The notes beneath the pieces were generated by a model. It was not told the origin of the DNA. It did not search any database and saw nothing but the letters and a program-made list of their open reading frames with translations. The position numbers and the translations under genes are program-made. This document shows, one piece after another, positions 60,800-64,000 of a DNA stretch of 64,000 nucleotides. This stretch comes from an uncultured Acidimicrobiaceae bacterium (lineage in GTDB: Bacteria; Actinomycetota; Acidimicrobiia; Acidimicrobiales; RAAP-2), in NCBI GenBank assembly GCA_937975915.1, contig CALJTY010000031.1, positions 76,068 to 140,067 of the forward strand, in the 5' to 3' direction. Numbering within the stretch: position 1 is the first letter of the stretch; each line of letters begins with the position of its first letter.

Positions 60800-60914
60800 A
60801 GAAGTATTTACCTATTTTAATTTTCTTGAGTACCATGACTATTCCGGTACTTTTGCGCTTAAAAGTATCTGCCTTAGCGAAAAAAGCCGAGTACATGCCT
60901 AGAAGGTACTTTGG
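60749..60914. repeat. Cluster of GTAC-centred short repeats
   Basis: At least seven copies of an (A/G)AGTAC/T motif in both orientations: AAGTACCT 60751, AAGTATTT 60802, GAGTACCA 60828, GGTACTTT 60846, AAAGTATC 60862, GAGTACAT 60889, GGTACTTT 60905. Two pairs form inverted repeats (60846-60869, arms GGTACTTTT/AAAAGTATC). Spaced short repeats beside a recombinase operon could be protein-binding sites. The remaining bases up to 61110 show no gene that I can support. Confidence 0.45.
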
Positions 60915-61110
60915 AGGCGCTCACCTACCGTGGCGACTTCTCATTGCGTAAATTAGAAGTCTCACCACAATTATCAATGCAACGGTCCACCCAGCTGTAT
61001 GCATGATGCCTCTTTCGGCTAGCTATCAACGATCAAAAATCAGGTCAAAGTCAAATCCGTCTATCTACAAATGTATTGGTATTCCAAGTAACTACTGATA
61101 CGTTATAAAA

Positions 61111-62013
61111 ATGACTGAGTATGAATCGCTCCTGGGCCCCTTAAAGGATCAATTAGCAGGGGAGATTGTCCTGTGGGCAGGAGGAATAGAGGTAAAAATT
61201 CCTGCGCCCACCGAAACTTCCTGGATGCGGGCACGTGCAGCGTTGACACCGACCCGATTTATTTGGTCGCTCTATGGAAAGCCTGAATACATTCTTTCGA
61301 TTAACTTCTCAGAAGTTTTTTCATTCAACCACGATGAGTGGGACGACCATTTATTTCACTTTGAAACAAAGCCATCTAATTATCCTAAGGAACTATTGAA
61401 ATACAATCCTGAAGGAATCGTAGAGCTCTCTTTTATGACTTTTGATGGGAGCATCATTCCAGTGTTAGAGATGTGTCTCGAAGTTCCCTCGATGCCACTA
61501 ATCACTAAAACTGACACTTCGAGTGCGCCCGAGAACAGCATGAGTTCTCCAATGAAGGTGAATGGAGAACTTGACAAAAGTAGTTTATCTTCCACGGAAT
61601 CATTAGAAGTAGTTCAAGCCCTTGAGCAAAGTATTTCTAAAATCCTTACTAGCGGCGAAAAAGTAATCACTGCGGTTGAGGCAACGTGGAAAGATCAAGC
61701 TGACCGGTCAGGACCTGGATTTTTCCAAGGTGCTCTGATAGGTACAGACAAAATTCTTCACTTCCTCTACAGTTCAGAACCACGAGCTAGATTCGCCGAC
61801 GTTCACGAACATGCCAGTATTCCCCTAAGTGATATTCATAGAAGTGGCAAAGAGCGCACTTACTTAACCATGCAAAATGGCTATCGCTTTAAAGCTCCAC
61901 GCCCTAATTCACATCACCTTGCACTCGATGTTCGAGGAGTAGGAAAACTGTCATTTGTCGTCCGCCCTAATAGATTTGACGAGATTTTGAAGTTCCTTAA
62001 AAATGCCAGATAG
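61111..62013 (+). CDS. Tandem bacterial PH-like domain protein, unknown function
   Basis: A 300-residue soluble protein made of two related halves. Each opens with a similar strand (GEIVLWAGGIEVKIP in the first, GEKVITAVEATWKD in the second) followed by strands ending in aromatic/charged pairs (LTPTRFIWSLYGKPEYILSI; ALIGTDKILHFLYSS, YLTMQNGYRFKAP) and a final helix (RFDEILKFLKNA). This is the pattern of PH/GRAM-like domains used by some bacterial proteins to bind lipids or partners. A Ser/Thr-rich linker (about 135-165) separates the halves. No signal peptide or membrane helix. No homologue recognised by name; codon use and A+T are those of the island. Confidence 0.6.
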   Translation: MTEYESLLGPLKDQLAGEIVLWAGGIEVKIPAPTETSWMRARAALTPTRFIWSLYGKPEYILSINFSEVFSFNHDEWDDHLFHFETKPSNYPKELLKYNPEGIVELSFMTFDGSIIPVLEMCLEVPSMPLITKTDTSSAPENSMSSPMKVNGELDKSSLSSTESLEVVQALEQSISKILTSGEKVITAVEATWKDQADRSGPGFFQGALIGTDKILHFLYSSEPRARFADVHEHASIPLSDIHRSGKERTYLTMQNGYRFKAPRPNSHHLALDVRGVGKLSFVVRPNRFDEILKFLKNAR

Positions 62014-62395
62014 GGCTCCACTTCCTCAAAGCCAATAATCAACACTTTCGCTTTGGCTGGAACTCGCAGTCATATAGGCCGTCCTGCTCAAAGGAGCCCA
62101 GGGCCATAATTTGACGTTTCTGGGTCGATTTTTGACCATGGGTATGTCTGGGTATTATGAGTAAAGTTGCATGACGAGAATCGTAAAATAGCACCGTTTG
62201 AGGGCATTCTAGAATTATTTATGGTTAATAAATCACTACAATGCATAATTATGAACATATGTTCAATGTAGATGCCCTAGAACCCACGTATTTCAATACC
62301 TTTGGAACATTTTTGAAAGTTCGCTTTAATTGGCTGGTGAATTAAAGAGTATTTTGAGAATAAGAAGCTGAACTCCAAATAGTGAAACGAGAAAA
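62014..62395. other. Intergenic region of the island
   Basis: About 380 AT-rich bases between the PH-like gene and the HTH gene. Apart from the SOS-box-like palindrome listed separately, I see no gene; the minus-strand frame at 62326-62691 is the shadow of the HTH and zinc-ribbon genes. Promoter elements for the rightward operon probably lie around 62190-62390. Confidence 0.5.
62253..62264. promoter_or_regulatory. SOS-box-like palindrome (LexA site candidate)
   Basis: GAACATATGTTC is a perfect 12-bp palindrome fitting the GAAC-N4-GTTC core of Gram-positive/actinobacterial LexA sites (CGAACRNRYGTTCG), including the R-N-R-Y centre, but lacking the outer C and G. It lies 131 bases before the GTG of the HTH gene. 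Confidence 0.5.
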
Positions 62396-62569
62396 GTGGG
62401 AGACACAACGTATTTAAAAATGCTCCTGGAAGAGCGCTTAGGGGAAAACTTAGACAACTGGATTCGTGCTCGATCTAAAAAAGGTTTGTCAGTAAGGAAA
62501 ATTGCAGAAGAGCTTTCAAGCGAAACAGGTGTGAAGGTTTCGAAATCCGCTGTCCATCTCTGGATGTGA
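62396..62569 (+). CDS. Small helix-turn-helix protein
   Basis: A 57-residue protein from a GTG start (49 residues from the ATG at 62420). It reads LLEERLGENLDNWIRARSKK, then GLSVRKIAEELSSETGVKVS and KSAVHLWM, the layout of small actinobacterial and phage helix-turn-helix proteins in which an invariant LG...L helix precedes an HTH ending in a Trp. Its stop overlaps the ATG of the zinc-ribbon gene by one base (TGATG), so the two are co-translated, and it may regulate or guide that protein to DNA. Confidence 0.65.
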   Translation: MGDTTYLKMLLEERLGENLDNWIRARSKKGLSVRKIAEELSSETGVKVSKSAVHLWM

Positions 62570-64000
62570 TGAAGGGACAACCACTTTCTGAATCTCACCC
62601 TGAGCTTGCTGCTGAAGCAGATGGATGGGATCCGACAGTAGTTACAGCTGGAAGCAATAAAAGGGTGCTCTGGAGATGCCCCAAGGGTCACGAGTTCGAC
62701 TCAGTGATTAGTAACAGGACTCGAAACGAGGGATGCCCTGTTTGTAGCGGTAGGCGAGTACGTGAAGGCTTCAATGACCTGCACTCACAGAACCCAACAA
62801 TCGCATCAGAAGCTGATGGTTGGGATCCAAAAGAAATACATGTGACCTCCAACAAAAGGTTGCCCTGGAAATGTTCGCTTGGACATCAATGGAGTGCAAC
62901 GGTTTATTCCAGATCTACAGGTGGGGGTTGTCCTGTTTGTGCGAATCGTCAGGTTCAAACAAACTTTAATGATTTAAAAACTCTCTATCCTGAAATTGCA
63001 GCTGAGGCGTACGGTTGGGATCCAAGTGAGGTCCTAGCAGGAACCACCAAAGTTTTCTCATGGAGATGCAAAAAGGGTCATGTTTGGGATGCCAAAGTAG
63101 TTAATCGAGTGAACGGTTCTGGATGTCATTATTGCGCAGGTACTTCGGTGGGGAAAGGCATAAATGATCTAGAGCATTTGCATCCAGATCTCGCAGCGGA
63201 AGCTGACGGCTGGGATCCGTCTACAGTTACCGCACACAGTAGAAAAAAGCTCCCTTGGGTTTGCTCTAAAAACCATAAGTGGATTCAAGACCCTTCCCAT
63301 CGTGTTGATGGTGCAGGATGCCCTGTATGTACAAATCGAATTGTTGTTCCAGGCGAAAATGACTTAGCAACAACTCACCCTGAACTTGCTGCAGAAGCTG
63401 ATGGTTGGGATCCAACAACCGTTTCAGCAGGAACAGCAAAGTCATTGCCATGGAAGTGCAATGAAGGCCATACCTGGAAAGTGACAGCTTCTGATAGAAC
63501 ACGTCGAGGTATATCTGGCTGTCCATATTGCTTTGGTCGGTACGCCTGGCCTGGTTTCAATGATTTAGTAACAACTCACCCAGAACTTGCGAAAGAAGCT
63601 GACGGCTGGGATCCAGCAACGGTTTCATTCGGCAGCAGTAAAAAAGTTAAGTGGAAATGCAAAGAGGGGCACACTTGGCGCACGACTGTTAGCTCAAGAA
63701 CAAGAGAGGAAGCTTCTGGCTGCCCGTCATGTGCAACATCGGGGTTCAACCCAAGCCTTCCAAGTTACTTGTATCTTCTCAACAACGAGTTATGGGGGCT
63801 GCTTCAAATAGGAATATCAAACGATCTTGAAAGAAGATTGAAAGAACACGGAGAAGATTGGGATGTTATTGAGATACGTGGCCCAATGCCTGGAGACGTA
63901 ACTCGTCAATGGGAACAAGACATTCTTCATGCGTTAGAACGTCGAGGTGTTGAACTTTCACCTGAACACATTGCAGGAAAGTTCAGTGGCTACACAGAAG
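62569..64000 (+). CDS. Six zinc-ribbon repeats fused to a GIY-YIG nuclease-like domain (3' end outside window)
   Basis: An open frame of at least 477 residues with no stop in the window. Residues 1 to about 390 are six repeats of about 64 residues of the DUF4379/treble-clef zinc-ribbon type: each has a helix HPELAAEADGWDP, a TAGS-K strand, WKCxxGHxW and GCPxC, giving a Cys-His-Cys-Cys metal site. After the sixth ribbon comes LPSYLYLLNNELWGLLQIGI, SNDLERRLKEHG and QWEQDILHAL, fitting the YLY/QIG, Arg and Glu positions of GIY-YIG endonucleases. The repeats probably bind DNA and the C-terminal part cut it. It overlaps the HTH gene. Function (homing, defence or element transfer) is unknown. Confidence 0.8.
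   Translation, partial: MKGQPLSESHPELAAEADGWDPTVVTAGSNKRVLWRCPKGHEFDSVISNRTRNEGCPVCSGRRVREGFNDLHSQNPTIASEADGWDPKEIHVTSNKRLPWKCSLGHQWSATVYSRSTGGGCPVCANRQVQTNFNDLKTLYPEIAAEAYGWDPSEVLAGTTKVFSWRCKKGHVWDAKVVNRVNGSGCHYCAGTSVGKGINDLEHLHPDLAAEADGWDPSTVTAHSRKKLPWVCSKNHKWIQDPSHRVDGAGCPVCTNRIVVPGENDLATTHPELAAEADGWDPTTVSAGTAKSLPWKCNEGHTWKVTASDRTRRGISGCPYCFGRYAWPGFNDLVTTHPELAKEADGWDPATVSFGSSKKVKWKCKEGHTWRTTVSSRTREEASGCPSCATSGFNPSLPSYLYLLNNELWGLLQIGISNDLERRLKEHGEDWDVIEIRGPMPGDVTRQWEQDILHALERRGVELSPEHIAGKFSGYTE

Larger units (their letters stand above)
58700..64000. mobile_element. Integrated element/genomic island, left part (right end outside window)
   Basis: Everything right of tRNA-Glu(TTC) is accessory in character: a serine recombinase, low coding density between 60219 and 62569, higher A+T than the core genome, and genes without housekeeping roles. 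The recombinase stop lies in the tRNA 3' half, the usual site of an attachment-core junction. I find no second copy of the tRNA 3' end between 58740 and 64000, so the right junction should lie beyond the window. Whether the element is complete or mobile cannot be judged. Confidence 0.68.

Noticed and set aside
62326..62691. 121-codon minus-strand frame in the island
   Set aside because: Opposite the HTH and zinc-ribbon genes, no motif.
62569..63800. Regular 190-base periodicity suggesting a CRISPR or DNA repeat array
   Set aside because: The period is explained by protein-level repeats of about 64 residues in an open frame; the units diverge at the DNA level.
63266..63811. Short frames in other reading frames within the zinc-ribbon gene
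   Set aside because: Shadows produced by the repeated sequence of the zinc-ribbon array.

Overview
The window reads as a chromosomal segment of a moderate-GC actinobacterium, most likely of the class Acidimicrobiia (aquatic type); the genus cannot be fixed from the sequence alone. The call rests on gene families typical of Actinobacteria: CarD followed by ispD-ispF, GuaB3 beside guaA, a mycobacterial Sdh1-type succinate dehydrogenase, actinobacterial cytochrome oxidase subunit IV (CtaF), the ubiA-dprE1-dprE2 decaprenyl-phospho-arabinose cassette, GpgS, and the split transhydrogenase PntAA/PntAB/PntB. Genes are densely packed, with many 1- or 4-base overlaps and frequent GTG/TTG starts.

Layout. 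1-2156: carD (3' end), ispD, ispF, rlmB. 2240-3786: a repeat-rich secreted protein and tRNA-Thr. 3839-8522: a LytR_C protein, gpgS, threonine synthase with a MoaD-like sulfur carrier, and groEL under a CIRCE operator. 8574-12161: divergent arylsulfotransferase and alkylsulfatase. 12170-20244: MMPL exporter, CoA-type Nudix hydrolase, guaB3-guaA, UvrD/PcrA helicase. 20303-28058: envelope genes (LCP ligase, SGNH hydrolase, acyltransferase-3, phosphodiester glycosidase, and the ubiA-dprE1-dprE2 operon). 28135-35983: a B12-binding mutase subunit, sucCD, purN-purH-folD-cupin-metF and mdh, joining the TCA cycle to one-carbon and purine metabolism. 36046-43696: a small secreted protein, an SCP2 protein, sdhBAC, ctaF-ctaD-ctaC and tatA. 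43770-58323: azlCD, amidase, enoyl-CoA hydratase, a short GH1-like protein, DedA, a DoxX-Rieske fusion, an EvbL-like protein, ogt, an alpha/beta hydrolase, pntAA-pntAB-pntB, an aldo-keto reductase, ferredoxin, gltX and a YdcF-like protein. 58355-58732: tRNA-Gln(CTG), tRNA-Glu(CTC), tRNA-Glu(TTC).

From tRNA-Glu(TTC) to the right edge the character changes: AT-rich, loosely packed, no housekeeping genes. A serine recombinase reads leftward and its last codons and stop lie antisense inside the tRNA, so this looks like the left junction of an integrated element that continues past base 64000. Inside it are a chain of tiny ORFs leading into the recombinase, two adjacent palindromes in a divergent promoter region, a ribbon-helix-helix-like regulator broken (or frameshifted) at a T6 tract, a cluster of GTAC-centred repeats, a tandem PH-like-domain protein, a SOS-box-like palindrome, and a small helix-turn-helix gene overlapping a large gene that encodes six zinc-ribbon repeats joined to a GIY-YIG-type nuclease-like domain. 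This last pair is the best candidate here for an undescribed system.
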